Positions 19,044 to 30,395 of a stretch of DNA of 64,000 bases are shown here, piece by piece. The stretch lies in assembly GCF_900101825.1 (NCBI RefSeq), contig NZ_FNAG01000002.1, positions 434,001 to 498,000 on the forward strand, in the 5' to 3' direction. The translations under genes were made by a program, and so were the position numbers. A model generated the notes under the pieces. The model was not told where the DNA came from. It saw only the letters and a list, made by a program, of their open reading frames with translations, and ran no database searches. Source of the DNA: Aquimonas voraii (lineage in GTDB: Bacteria; Pseudomonadota; Gammaproteobacteria; Xanthomonadales; Xanthomonadaceae). How positions within the stretch are numbered: position 1 is the stretch's first letter; the number at the start of each line of letters is the position of its first letter.

Positions 19044-19334
19044 GTGCTGAAGAGTTTCCGTCTGCTGAGCCTGGTCGAAGGCCTGTCCCTGATCACCCTG
19101 CTGTTCATCGCCATGCCGGCGCGCTATCAACTCGGCGTCGACTTCGTCTGGCCCGTGGGCATGACGCATGGCCTGCTGTGGCTGGTCTACGTGGCGTTCT
19201 CGCTGGTGGTCAGTCATCTGCAGCGCTGGTCGCTGTGGCTCTGGCTGCTGGCCCTGCTGTGCTCGGTCCTGCCCTTCGGCTTCCTGCTGCTGGATCGGCG
19301 CCTCAAGCGTGAGGCGGTCGCGGCTTCAGGCTGA
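19044..19334 (+). CDS. DUF3817 small membrane protein
   Basis: A 96-residue protein with three hydrophobic helices. The family pattern is SFRLLSLVEGLSLITLLFIAMPARY, then VWPVGMTHGLLWLVYV and a C-terminal LPFGFLLLDRRL. Members occur as YdzA-like proteins; function unknown. The start is GTG 19044, preceded by CGGAG. Its 3' end overlaps the convergent minus-strand gene by 9 bases. Confidence 0.83.
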   Translation: MLKSFRLLSLVEGLSLITLLFIAMPARYQLGVDFVWPVGMTHGLLWLVYVAFSLVVSHLQRWSLWLWLLALLCSVLPFGFLLLDRRLKREAVAASG

Positions 19335-19988
19335 GGGGCTCGCAACACCGCTGCGCTGCCGGGGCTGCGCCATGCCGGCAAGCTCCCAGGCAGCGCAGCG
19401 GTTCTCCAGCGCCGAGTTCAGCGCGGTCCATGTCAGCCCCTCCGCGCGCTGTCCAGTCTTCTGGAAATGCTCCAGCGCCGCGCGACCCAACGCCTCGGGC
19501 AGGGTCAGGCCGTAGGGCAGCTGCAGAAGGCGCTGCCGCGCATCCACGAAGGGATGGGTGGGCTGGCGCGAGGATGGCCGCGCACCGAGGCTGCATTCGG
19601 CGGGCTGGCCGTCGCCCGGATCCCAGACCAGCAGCGCCCGGCCGGCATGGAACAGCGCGCCCAGCTGGGCACCGTTCGCGTGCTGCAGCCAGAACTCTCC
19701 GCGCAGGGCGGGCAGCGCTTGGATCGAGGTGTCGCGGGGCGTGGGCTGCGGCCATCCCGCCCGCGACAGCCTGAAAGCCAGCACCGTCCCGGCGAGCAGC
19801 AGGAACGGCGCCCCCAGGAGGGCCTCCAGCATCACCACACCGATCAGGGCGCCCGCCGGCGAGCCATCGGTTTGGGGGATGCCATGGTTCAGCAGGGACA
19901 GGCCAAGCAGACCCATCCCGCAGCCGCCCAGCAGGAGTGCGGCCGCCACCGCCCAGCGCAGCAGATGCAGCAGTTGTCCGAGCGTCAT
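19326..19988 (-). CDS. Hypothetical membrane protein
   Basis: The 220-residue product has two hydrophobic helices near the N-terminus (about 9-32 and 50-76), then a soluble domain with LRGEFWLQHANGAQLGALFHAGRALLVWDPG and a C-terminal helix. No family recognised. A GGAGA sequence lies a few bases before ATG 19988. It converges with the DUF3817 gene, sharing 9 bases at the 3' ends. Base composition is host-like, so it is not obviously acquired. Confidence 0.65.
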   Translation of the reverse strand: MTLGQLLHLLRWAVAAALLLGGCGMGLLGLSLLNHGIPQTDGSPAGALIGVVMLEALLGAPFLLLAGTVLAFRLSRAGWPQPTPRDTSIQALPALRGEFWLQHANGAQLGALFHAGRALLVWDPGDGQPAECSLGARPSSRQPTHPFVDARQRLLQLPYGLTLPEALGRAALEHFQKTGQRAEGLTWTALNSALENRCAAWELAGMAQPRQRSGVASPSA

Positions 19989-20098
19989 GGTGGTCTCCGC
20001 GCAGGTGCGCAAGGCCTGCCCTCGATGGCGCGCACTCTACGCCGGCCGCGGCCCGCAGGCTCGGGAAGCCAAGGCCACCGGGTGGCTACGGCAGCGGA

Positions 20099-21811
20099 TC
20101 AGGGAGTGCGGCAAGCCGCGGGCTCGAAGCCGTCACAGAACAGGCCGGCGCCCGTGGTGACGCGTTCGATGGCGCCCAAGTCCGGCGCGCTGCCGCTGTA
20201 GTCATCGTTGATGTTGGGCAACACCTCGCCGACATCGACGGCGCGCGAATCGTCGGCGAGGCGCAGATCGGCCTCGGCGTACTGGGTCAGCGGGTTCTGT
20301 GGAAAGGCCGGTGCGGCGGTGAACACGCCCATGTCGACGCGCTGGGCCTGGGTCTCGCTGCTCAGGCTGCGGAGTTCGGCCAGGCTGCCGAAGCTGATCG
20401 CACCCAGACGCCCGCGGAAGTCGCTGCGGGTGGTGCCATAGCCGTTGTAGTTGAAGCTGCTGCTGGCGGTCTGCAGGTCGACGATGTCGAGCACCCGTCC
20501 GCTGCCGCTGGAGTAGCCGTTCCAGTTGCCCGGCTCGCCGCCCACGAACAGGTTGTTGCGCGCATAGGCGTGGGCGATCGGTGCGCCTGGGGAGGCGTTG
20601 AAGCCGTCGCCGGTCTTGACGATGGTGTTGTGCAGCAGCACGTCGCCGCGGCTGCTGCGGTACAGCTTGAAGGGCGCGTGGGCGACATTCCAGGCGATGT
20701 TGCGGATGAAGTAGTTGGGCCCGCCCAGCGCCGGCTGCGAGGAGAAGGCGATGAAGCTGTTGGTCAGCACGTTGCCGATCTGCCGACAGTTGTGCAGACA
20801 GAAGTCGGCTTCGATGCCGTCGTCGCCCGATTCGCTGATGCGGTTGTCGATCACGTCGATGCTGTACTGGTCCACGGCGGCGCTGTCCTCCATGAAGGAG
20901 ATGCCGTCGCGAAAGCCGCGCACGCGGTTGTTCTGGATCACGTGCCCCGGCCCGGTGACCACGATGCCTTCGCCCCGGTTGTCGCCGTCGACACCGAAGG
21001 CCGTCTCCTGCCAGACCGTGGTGCCGTTGACGGTGTTGCCGGCGATGTAGGCGCGCGCGCAGCGGCTGAAGCAGGCGATGCCGTCGCCATTGAACTGCGT
21101 GGCCGAGGCGTTGATGGTGCTGTCGATGATGCTGATGTCGTCGGAGCCGTTGAAGCGGATGCGCCCGTTCACGGTCAGCGCCTGAAGGATAACGTGCCGG
21201 CGCGAGAACAGACCCAGCTCGCCGTTGATCTGCGCGCCGGGCAGGCCGCGCAGGGTCAGCGGCTGGCCAGCAGCGCCATCGCGCTGCAGGTTGAAGCCGG
21301 CATAGCTGCCGGCGCCGAGTTCGACGATGTCGCCCGGCTGCGCCTGCGACAACACGCCGGCCAGGGTCGCGGGCGTGGCGCTGCGCACGCTGCCGCCGCC
21401 TGGCTGCGGCCGGCTGCGGGTGCGCGCGCTCACCTGACGCGTCAAGCTGCCGCCGTCCGGGTCGACCAGACTCAGTTCGATTTCGTAGTCGGTGCCGGGC
21501 TGCAGGCCGAACACGCTGCCGGCGTGGCGCTGGGTCCAGGTGAAGCCGACATTGCTGCCGGCCGGCACGCGCCGCAGCGGCAGGGCCTGTCGCCAGCTGG
21601 CGCTGCCCTGCGCGCGGAAGCGCACGTTCACCACGCCATTGCCGTTGGCGTCGCCCGACACCTCCCAGACCAGGCTCAGGTTCTGCAGGGTCGGCTCCGG
21701 CGCGCTTGCAGCACCCGCCGTGCTGGCGTTCTGGGCCTGGGCCAGCGGGCCGACGAGGCCGAGTGAGAGCAGGAGGGCGCAGCGCAGCACGGCGGTGGCA
21801 TGGGTAGGCAT
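20099..21811 (-). CDS. Secreted right-handed beta-helix protein, possible polysaccharide lyase
   Basis: A 570-residue exported protein with a signal peptide (cut near LAQAQ-N, about 26-27). A fibronectin/FN3-like N-terminal region (LVWEVSGDANGNGVVNVRFRA) is followed by a parallel beta-helix from about 140: VELGAGSYAGFNLQRDG, IIDSTINASATQFNGDG, VIDNRISESGDDGIEA, FIRNIAWNVAHAPFKLYRS. This coil pattern occurs in PL6-like lyases and other carbohydrate-active enzymes, but no catalytic residues can be assigned. The C-terminus LFCDGFEPAAC carries a DGFE motif seen at the ends of many exported proteins of related bacteria. Isolated gene. Confidence 0.7.
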   Translation of the reverse strand: MPTHATAVLRCALLLSLGLVGPLAQAQNASTAGAASAPEPTLQNLSLVWEVSGDANGNGVVNVRFRAQGSASWRQALPLRRVPAGSNVGFTWTQRHAGSVFGLQPGTDYEIELSLVDPDGGSLTRQVSARTRSRPQPGGGSVRSATPATLAGVLSQAQPGDIVELGAGSYAGFNLQRDGAAGQPLTLRGLPGAQINGELGLFSRRHVILQALTVNGRIRFNGSDDISIIDSTINASATQFNGDGIACFSRCARAYIAGNTVNGTTVWQETAFGVDGDNRGEGIVVTGPGHVIQNNRVRGFRDGISFMEDSAAVDQYSIDVIDNRISESGDDGIEADFCLHNCRQIGNVLTNSFIAFSSQPALGGPNYFIRNIAWNVAHAPFKLYRSSRGDVLLHNTIVKTGDGFNASPGAPIAHAYARNNLFVGGEPGNWNGYSSGSGRVLDIVDLQTASSSFNYNGYGTTRSDFRGRLGAISFGSLAELRSLSSETQAQRVDMGVFTAAPAFPQNPLTQYAEADLRLADDSRAVDVGEVLPNINDDYSGSAPDLGAIERVTTGAGLFCDGFEPAACRTP

Positions 21812-22111
21812 GAGAATCGAGGCAGGGTCTGAATTGCGCGGCAGCCTAGCAGCCGCGTGATGGCGCGGACCGAGCGCGTCGGCACAGCTCGATGCACGCG
21901 GACGGGACGCCGCCGGATGCGATCACGCCGTGAGGCGCAGGCGCAGGCGTTTGGCGAACGGCGACCCCTGCCGAGAGCATGACCTCGCCGCTGCCGGGCA
22001 TCGGCGCTGCATGGACGTATCCGGGCCGACGCGTGGTCCGGACGCTGGCGTCGCGGCCATGGATGCACGAGGATGCGCGCTGCCTGTCCCGCATGTCGCT
22101 TCGGAGCCCGT
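21812..22111 (+). other. Divergent intergenic region
   Basis: 300 bases between the divergently transcribed beta-helix and hydrolase genes, so both promoters should lie here. No clear sigma-70 box pair or palindromic operator was found. Confidence 0.5.
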
Positions 22112-23248
22112 ATGCCGTTCTGCCTGTCCCGCGCCTTGCCCCGCACGCTGTCCGTGGCCCTGCTGCTGGTGCTTGCTGGCTGTTCGACCCGGGCCACGCG
22201 CGAGGCGCCTGAGCCGGCACCGCTGCCCGCCGGCAACCTGGCCATTCCCGGCGAGGCGACCGGCACCTTGGGCGGCGCGGCCTATCGCTTCGAGGTGCCG
22301 GCCGACTGGAACGGCGAGCTGGTGCTTTATCTGCACGGCTATGAGCCCAGCGGCAGCCCTCGCAGTTTCCCCCTGCTGCAGGACGATTTCGATCGCTCGA
22401 TGTTGGCGCAGGGCTTCGCGGTGGCGCGCAGCGCCTATCGCACGCAGGGCTGGGCGGTGGCCGAGGCCATGGAAGATAACGAGCGTTTGCGACAGCACGT
22501 CCTGCGGCAGCTGCCCGGCGTGAAGCACACCTGGCTGATCGGCCATTCGATGGGCGGGCATCTCGCGCTGGCGACGCTCGAACGCCACGGTGAGGCGTAT
22601 GCGGGAGGGCTGTCGCTGTGTGGGGTCAACGCCCCGGCTGAAGAGACGATGCGCGACGGCGTGCTGGCGCCGCTGGTGGTCGCCGAAGCCCTGTTGCCCG
22701 GGCTGTTCGGTGAGTTCGCCGGTGGCCTCGCCGATCCCGAGGCGCCGCCGATGGTGGAGGAAGCTCTCATCGAGCGCGAGCTGCAGCGCAATCGCGCGCT
22801 GGCCGAGAAGATCGGCCAGGCCTTCGGGATTCGGCGCGAGGACCTCGCAGGCGCCCTGATGCTGCGCTACGTCGTGCTGCGCGAGCTGATCCCGCGCAGC
22901 GGCGGCTTCCCTCTCGACAACCGCGAGGTGCGCTACGCCGAGCTTATCGACATGGCGGACATCGACAGCCGCGTGCGCCGCTACCGCGCCGACCCTGTCG
23001 CCGCCGCCTATGTGCGCCAGCACTTCGACCTGCAGGGCAAACCCGACGCGCCGGTGGTGATCCTCTCCAACGCGTACGACCCGACCGTGCCCGAGCCCTT
23101 CGCTTCGCGCTATGCGGCGCTGGCCGAGCGCGCCGGCCGCAGCCGTCGCGTGCACACCCAGCCACCGCAGGGCGAGGGCCACTGCGCCTTCGACAGCGTG
23201 GCTGTGGACCAGGCCTTCAAGACGCTGCGTGACTGGGCGCGGCCGTGA
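22112..23248 (+). CDS. Lipoprotein alpha/beta hydrolase
   Basis: A 378-residue protein with a lipoprotein signal peptide ending LVLAGC (lipidated Cys24), so it acts anchored in an envelope membrane. The alpha/beta-hydrolase core shows the nucleophile elbow GHSMGG, an oxyanion-region segment LVLYLHGYEPSG, and a C-terminal acid/His region VILSNAYDPTVPE ... GEGHCAF. Substrate unknown; its length and alpha-helical cap suggest an esterase or peptidase-like enzyme. CGGAG precedes ATG 22112. The next gene starts 28 bases downstream. Confidence 0.8.
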   Translation: MPFCLSRALPRTLSVALLLVLAGCSTRATREAPEPAPLPAGNLAIPGEATGTLGGAAYRFEVPADWNGELVLYLHGYEPSGSPRSFPLLQDDFDRSMLAQGFAVARSAYRTQGWAVAEAMEDNERLRQHVLRQLPGVKHTWLIGHSMGGHLALATLERHGEAYAGGLSLCGVNAPAEETMRDGVLAPLVVAEALLPGLFGEFAGGLADPEAPPMVEEALIERELQRNRALAEKIGQAFGIRREDLAGALMLRYVVLRELIPRSGGFPLDNREVRYAELIDMADIDSRVRRYRADPVAAAYVRQHFDLQGKPDAPVVILSNAYDPTVPEPFASRYAALAERAGRSRRVHTQPPQGEGHCAFDSVAVDQAFKTLRDWARP

Positions 23249-23276
23249 ACCGACCCCTTTCGGACCAGGACCCCAC

Positions 23277-25301
23277 ATGAGCAGTGCATCGCCGGCGTTC
23301 GTCGTGCATCTCTTTTCCCTGCCGGCCGCGGCGGCGCAGGCGCTGCGCTCGGCGCTGGGCGCGCTCGGCTGGCGCTGCCAGAGCTTCGAATCCGCCGAGG
23401 CCTGGCTGTCAGCGCTGCCGCAGGATGTGCCCGACCTGGTGCTGACGCGCGCGCAGGCCGTGCCGGCGACCGCCGAGGTGCTGGATCGGCTGAGCGTGCA
23501 GGACCCGCGCCTGTCGGCCGTGCAGCTGGTGGCCTTGGGTGGGCGTGACCAGCGCCTGCCGGCGGAGCTCGCCGGCGCCGATCTGTTCTTGGAGGAGCCC
23601 AATGCGCGTGCGGTGGCGCTGCGTCTGCAGGCGTGGACGCGGGGCCTCGATCGCTCCCCCTTCCGCGTGCTGGTGATCGACGATGATCCGGAGGCACGGC
23701 TGTACGCGGGAAGCGTGCTGCGGCGGGTGGGCATGCAGGTCGAGGAGTTCGCCGACGCCGATGCCGCTCTGCAGCGCGCGCGCGAATGGCGCCCCGATCT
23801 GGTCCTGGTCGATCTGTACATGCCCGGCGTCGATGGCCTCGCTATCACCCGCCGGCTGCGCGCCGAAGCCGCGCCACAGCTGCAGATCGTGGTGCTGTCT
23901 GGCGAGGAGCGGCCGCAGGCGCGGTACAACGCCCTGCGCCTCGGCGTCGACGACTTCCTGACCAAGCCGGTGCGTCCGCGCGTGCTGATCGCCGACGTGC
24001 GCAGCCGCATCAAGCGCTCGCGGGCCTTTGGCGAACGCAACGGCGACGACCCGGCACCGAGCGGGCCGAAGCTGCGCCGCGGCGATTTCCTGCAGCGGCT
24101 GCGCCAGCGGCAATCGGCGACTACGCCCGAGTGGCGCGTGCTGGCTGCGCTGCGTGTCGACGGCGCCGCCGCCCTGCGCGAGAAGCTTGGCCTCGGCGGC
24201 ACCGATGCCCTGGAGCGCGCGTTGGCCGCACGTATCGAGACCGTGCTGGGCGCTGGCGACTGCTACGCGCTGTGGGAGGAGCTGGGCTTCGGCGTGCTGA
24301 TCGAGCGCGCCGAGGTCGAGGCGGTGGGTTCGGCGCTGGACGCTCTGCTCGACGGCGTGAGCAGCCAGGCCTTCGACGTCGGCGCACAGCCGCTGCAGCT
24401 CGGGCTGTCGATCGGCTACGCCTTGCCCCCGCGCAGCCCGGCGGACCCCGAGGGCGAACGCTGGATCGCCAGTGCCTTTGCTGCCTTGAGCGTGGCCGCG
24501 CAGCTGGGTGGAAACCGCGCCGAGGGCGTGCTCTCGCGCGACCCCGACGCGCTGCCGCCCGAGCGCGTGCTGGTGATCCGTCACGCGCTGGCCGAGCTGG
24601 CGCGCGGCGGCAGCCTGCGGCTGGAGTTCCAGCCCCTGCTGCGCCTGCGCGGCGAGCGCAGCGCCTACGCCCTGATCACCAAGCTGCGCGATCTGCGCGC
24701 GCCGCTGCAGGGCTATACGCGTGCCGAGTTCCTGGGCTTGGCGCGCGAGCAGGGGCAGCTGTCGACGATCGACCGCATGGCCCTGTTCAACGCGTTCGAG
24801 GCGGTGTCGGAGCAGCGCCAGCGGGGCCGTCGCAGCAGCCTGATGGTGCCCTTGGATCTGGCCTCCGTGGATGCTCGCCAGCTCGCCTGGATCGAAGCCG
24901 AACTGAAACGACGCCCGGCGCTGCTGGAAGACCTGTGGCTGGAGGTCGATGCCGACGCGCTGTTGGACCCGGCGCATGCCGATCTGGTGGCGCGCCTCGC
25001 CACCGCGGGGCTGGCTCTGGCCGCGTCCAGCCGCAGCCCGAGCCTGGACCTGCTGGAGCAGCTGAGTGCGACGCCTGTGCGGCTGCTGCGACTGCCGCAA
25101 TCGTGCTTGCAAGGTGCGGAGCCCGCGGCACGCATCGCCGCCTGGCATGCGCTGGTGCGCGAAATCCTGATCGACCGCGTCGAGTCGATGGCGGCAGTCA
25201 GCGGCCTGTGGAACCTGGGCGTTGATTACCTGCAGGGCGATGCGCTGGCGGCGGCGTCGCCCCGTCTCGACTTCGAGGGTGAGGCCTCCGAGGTGGGGTG
25301 A
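23277..25301 (+). CDS. Receiver protein with degenerate GGDEF and EAL domains
   Basis: The 674-residue cytoplasmic protein is built as follows: a pseudo-receiver (about 5-120, phosphoacceptor Asp replaced), a complete receiver (about 125-245, VLVIDDDPEARL, acceptor Asp179 in VDLYMPG, TKP), a GGDEF-like domain where the active-site loop reads EELGF, and an EAL-like domain lacking the EAL triad and the AEGVE motif but keeping the terminal GVDYLQGDALAAASP. Both cyclic-di-GMP catalytic sites are therefore lost. This is expected of a c-di-GMP-binding or protein-interaction regulator, in the style of FimX. It is probably cotranscribed with the upstream hydrolase (28-base gap). Confidence 0.82.
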   Translation: MSSASPAFVVHLFSLPAAAAQALRSALGALGWRCQSFESAEAWLSALPQDVPDLVLTRAQAVPATAEVLDRLSVQDPRLSAVQLVALGGRDQRLPAELAGADLFLEEPNARAVALRLQAWTRGLDRSPFRVLVIDDDPEARLYAGSVLRRVGMQVEEFADADAALQRAREWRPDLVLVDLYMPGVDGLAITRRLRAEAAPQLQIVVLSGEERPQARYNALRLGVDDFLTKPVRPRVLIADVRSRIKRSRAFGERNGDDPAPSGPKLRRGDFLQRLRQRQSATTPEWRVLAALRVDGAAALREKLGLGGTDALERALAARIETVLGAGDCYALWEELGFGVLIERAEVEAVGSALDALLDGVSSQAFDVGAQPLQLGLSIGYALPPRSPADPEGERWIASAFAALSVAAQLGGNRAEGVLSRDPDALPPERVLVIRHALAELARGGSLRLEFQPLLRLRGERSAYALITKLRDLRAPLQGYTRAEFLGLAREQGQLSTIDRMALFNAFEAVSEQRQRGRRSSLMVPLDLASVDARQLAWIEAELKRRPALLEDLWLEVDADALLDPAHADLVARLATAGLALAASSRSPSLDLLEQLSATPVRLLRLPQSCLQGAEPAARIAAWHALVREILIDRVESMAAVSGLWNLGVDYLQGDALAAASPRLDFEGEASEVG

Positions 25302-25499
25302 GGTTTTCGGTGCATCGCCCAGCGCCGGCAGCGATCCAGCGTGAGCGCCTTGCAGAGGCGCGAAAGGGGTGGGGCAGGGGCGCCATGAGTTGGGCGTGGG
25401 CGGAGCCCCGCTCGCCTGCCGAGGCAGGGCAATGGGCACGGGGCAGGTGCGCGACGCACGAGGCGAGTGTGCAGCTCATGGTGGGCCAGGGCCCACCCT

Positions 25500-25580
25500 A
25501 TTCCGGTTCCGGTTCCGGTTCCGTCTCAGTCTTCGGGTTTCGGTTCGGGTTTCGGTTTTGGTCTCGGTTTGGGTGGGTCG
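25500..25580 (+). repeat. Degenerate GGTTCC / GGTTTCGG tandem repeats
   Basis: Begins with three perfect TTCCGG steps and drifts through variants (CGGGTTTCGG, GGTTTTGG, TCGGTTTGG). The T-rich composition stands out from the flanking high-GC DNA. Its function is not apparent. Confidence 0.7.
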
Positions 25581-25671
25581 GCGCCGAGCCCAGCGAGGCC
25601 CAACCTTGCCGCTGCCGTGGCCGCTGCATGCAGCGTTCGCCATGCCCAACACTTCAGGAAATCCCTCGCCA

Positions 25672-25708
25672 GGCCACGGCCCACCCGATGCCGGCGTGGG
25701 CCGTGGCC
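25672..25708 (-). terminator. Hairpin downstream of acnA
   Basis: Perfect 13-bp stem (25672-25684 with 25696-25708) and 11-base loop, 11 bases beyond the acnA stop. There is no T-run on the minus strand, so it may protect the 3' end or act with Rho rather than terminate alone. Confidence 0.45.
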
Positions 25709-25718
25709 TACGATTGGC

Positions 25719-28460
<2,742 letters not shown>

Positions 28461-28556
28461 CGCCGGCTCCTCGCGGGTGTCAGACCCCGCACCATAGCGG
28501 ACAGGACATTCACGCTGGGTGTTCGCGACGCGCCCGTGCCAGCCATTCGGCTTTCT

Positions 28557-28581
28557 CCCGTCTCCCTCAGAGGGAGACGGG
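28557..28581. repeat. Perfect 12-bp inverted repeat
   Basis: CCCGTCTCCCTC (28557-28568), one base, then its exact complement (28570-28581). It can form a hairpin on either strand and resembles dispersed repeat units of Xanthomonadales genomes. Confidence 0.75.
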
Positions 28582-28682
28582 CTTGCGGATCCCGTCAAGC
28601 GCGGGGTGCTGGAGAGTGACGAACACTCCGTCGTGTTTTGCGCGGGCGGAGACACGCTTGCCGCGTTGGGGCTGCGGATCTT

Positions 28683-28855
28683 TCTCCCCTTTCCCCTTGA
28701 GGGAGAGGGGCTGGGGGAGAGGGGGGAACGCTCGCGCAGGGTGTCGTCCCCCTCCCTCCAGCCTGCATTCGCTTCGCTCAGGCTTCACAGCGCATCGGCT
28801 GCCGCCGGCAGCCGACAAGCCCTCTCTTCCGCTTGCCTCAAGGGGAGGGGGGCTC
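28683..28855. repeat. Degenerate palindromic CCCTTTCCC / GGGAGAGGG units
   Basis: At about 28686-28713 a C-rich arm faces a GGGAGAGGG arm across a CTTGA centre, followed by further GGGGGAGAGGGG. A third unit near 28820-28855 pairs CCCTCTCTTCC-like and AAGGGGAGGGG sequence. These look like decayed relatives of the perfect repeat at 28557. Confidence 0.5.
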
Positions 28856-28940
28856 TGCGGGATCCGTCGAGCAGTTGATGCCGGCGAGCCCAGCCAACTC
28901 AGGCAGCGAGCTACGATCCCCAACCCCCAATCAGCCGCTC

Positions 28941-29516
28941 TCAGCGCTTCAACAGCACCACCACCGCGCCCGTTCCCCCCTCCGAGGGTTTGGCCGAGGC
29001 GTAGGCCAGTACGTCGCTGCGGAAGCGCAGCACTTTGTCGGTCAGCAGCTTCAGCACCGGCGTCGAATCCTTGGAGCGCAGGCCCTTGCCGTGGATGATG
29101 CGCACGCAGCGGTAGCCGTGGTCGCGGGCCTCGGCAAGGAAGATCCGGATGGCTTCATCGGCCAGTTCAGCGTGCATGCGGTGCAAGTCCAGTTCGTCCT
29201 GCACGGCGTAGCGGCCGCGCTTCAAGTCGCGCATCAGCTTGGGGGAATGACCTTCGGCGAGGTATTCCAGCGTATCGCCCAGGGTGTCCGCCGCGAACTC
29301 GAAGGGCCGCAGGCGGAAATCCTTGCCGGCTTGGACTTCATCGGCCTCGCGCGAGCGCGGTCGTGGCGCGGGCTTGGGTGCGCTGGCCGCTGGGGGCTCG
29401 ACCTCGATGCGCCGGACCGGGCCGATGGCCTCGTGGAACAGGGCGAGGTCGTCCGCGCTGGCGCGTGCGGGCGGGGCGGCGGGCTTGGCGGGGCGGCGCG
29501 ACATGATTCGCAACAT
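28941..29516 (-). CDS. Smr-domain protein
   Basis: A 191-residue protein with a C-terminal Smr domain: LDLHRMHAELADEAI and IIHGKGLRSKDSTPVL carry the LDLH and HGKG signatures. Smr domains act as RNA/DNA nucleases; the proteobacterial SmrA/SmrB group includes a ribosome-collision endonuclease, but which branch this belongs to cannot be decided here. The N-terminal 90 residues are Pro/Ala-rich with DFRLRPFEFAADTLGDTLEYLAEG. An alternative start is ATG 29504 (MSRRPAK); neither start has a clear ribosome-binding site. Confidence 0.85.
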   Translation of the reverse strand: MLRIMSRRPAKPAAPPARASADDLALFHEAIGPVRRIEVEPPAASAPKPAPRPRSREADEVQAGKDFRLRPFEFAADTLGDTLEYLAEGHSPKLMRDLKRGRYAVQDELDLHRMHAELADEAIRIFLAEARDHGYRCVRIIHGKGLRSKDSTPVLKLLTDKVLRFRSDVLAYASAKPSEGGTGAVVVLLKR

Positions 29517-29559
29517 AGCGGTGAGCGTGTGAAGGGGGAAGCCGGGCGGCTTCGGCCTG

Positions 29560-29565
29560 TATGAT
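29560..29565 (+). promoter_or_regulatory. Possible -10 element for the surE operon
   Basis: TATGAT, 31 bases before the surE start in the gap divergent from the Smr gene. No convincing -35 box was found. Confidence 0.25.
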
Positions 29566-29590
29566 TGCGGGCTTTGCAGCGAGGCCCCTC

Positions 29591-30367
29591 ATGCGCTTTC
29601 TGGTCAGCAACGACGACGGTGTGGACGCTCCCGGCATCAAGGTGCTGGCCGATGGCTTGCGCGCCCTCGGCCCGGTCACCGTGGTCGCGCCCGACCGCGA
29701 CCGCAGCGGCGCGTCCAACTCGCTGACCTTGGACCAGCCGATCCGGGTGACCAAGGTCGACGAACACACCTACCGCGTCGCCGGCACGCCGACCGACTGC
29801 GTGCACCTGGCCCTGTGCGGCATGCTCGATTTCGACCCCGACATCGTCGTCTCCGGCATCAACAACGCGGCCAATCTCGGCGACGACGTCATCTACTCGG
29901 GCACGGTCGCCGCGGCGATGGAAGGCCGCTTCCTCGGCCACCCGGCGGTGGCGATGTCGCTGGTGACCCGTGAGGGCAGCGGGCGTCACTTCGAGTCCGC
30001 GGCGCGTGCGGCGCAGCTGATCGTGCAGCGCCTGCAGACCGATCCGCTGCCCGCCGACACCATCCTGAACGTCAACGTGCCCGACCTGCCTTGGGACGAG
30101 ATCCGCGGTTTCGAGGTCACGCGACTCGGCCACCGCCATCGCGCCGAGGCCTGCATCCCGCAGCAGGATCCGCGCGGTCGCCCGATCTGGTGGATCGGCC
30201 CCGCGGGTCCCGAGCAGGATGCCGGCCCCGGCACCGACTTCCACGCCGTGCGCACGGGCTTCATTTCGATCACGCCGATCCATGTCGATCTCACCCGCTA
30301 CCAGGCGCTGGAAAAGGTCTCCGGCTGGGTGAGCGCGCTCAGCGACGGCCTGCCGGGCCGCGCATGA
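29591..30367 (+). CDS. surE: 5'/3'-nucleotidase SurE
   Basis: Metal-dependent phosphatase acting on nucleoside 5'- and 3'-monophosphates, linked to stationary-phase survival. The 258-residue protein opens with [15 protein letters not shown] (the metal-binding Asp8-Asp9 pair) and has [41 protein letters not shown] and the C-terminal [10 protein letters not shown]. The length is standard. It is the first gene of surE-pcm-nlpD; the next start is about 28 bases downstream. Confidence 0.96.
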   Translation: MRFLVSNDDGVDAPGIKVLADGLRALGPVTVVAPDRDRSGASNSLTLDQPIRVTKVDEHTYRVAGTPTDCVHLALCGMLDFDPDIVVSGINNAANLGDDVIYSGTVAAAMEGRFLGHPAVAMSLVTREGSGRHFESAARAAQLIVQRLQTDPLPADTILNVNVPDLPWDEIRGFEVTRLGHRHRAEACIPQQDPRGRPIWWIGPAGPEQDAGPGTDFHAVRTGFISITPIHVDLTRYQALEKVSGWVSALSDGLPGRA

Positions 30368-30395
30368 GGGCAGGGCTGTGCATGGAGCCATGGCG

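Larger units (their letters stand above)
25302..25718 (+). other. Intergenic region rich in repeats and hairpins
   Basis: 417 bases between converging genes. It contains the 8-bp palindrome pair 25480-25487/25490-25497, a T/G-biased stretch of degenerate GGTTCC/GGTTTCGG units (25500-25580) and a 13-bp stem next to acnA. No coding frame is supported. Confidence 0.6.
28461..28940 (-). other. Intergenic region with palindromic REP-like elements
   Basis: 480 bases between the acnA start and the Smr gene stop. It holds one perfect 12-bp inverted repeat and several degenerate CCCCTCTCCCTCAAGGGGAGAGGGG-type hairpin units plus near-repeats of GCGGATCCCGTCAAGC (28585 and 28857). No gene is supported. 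The acnA promoter should lie near 28470-28520. Confidence 0.55.
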
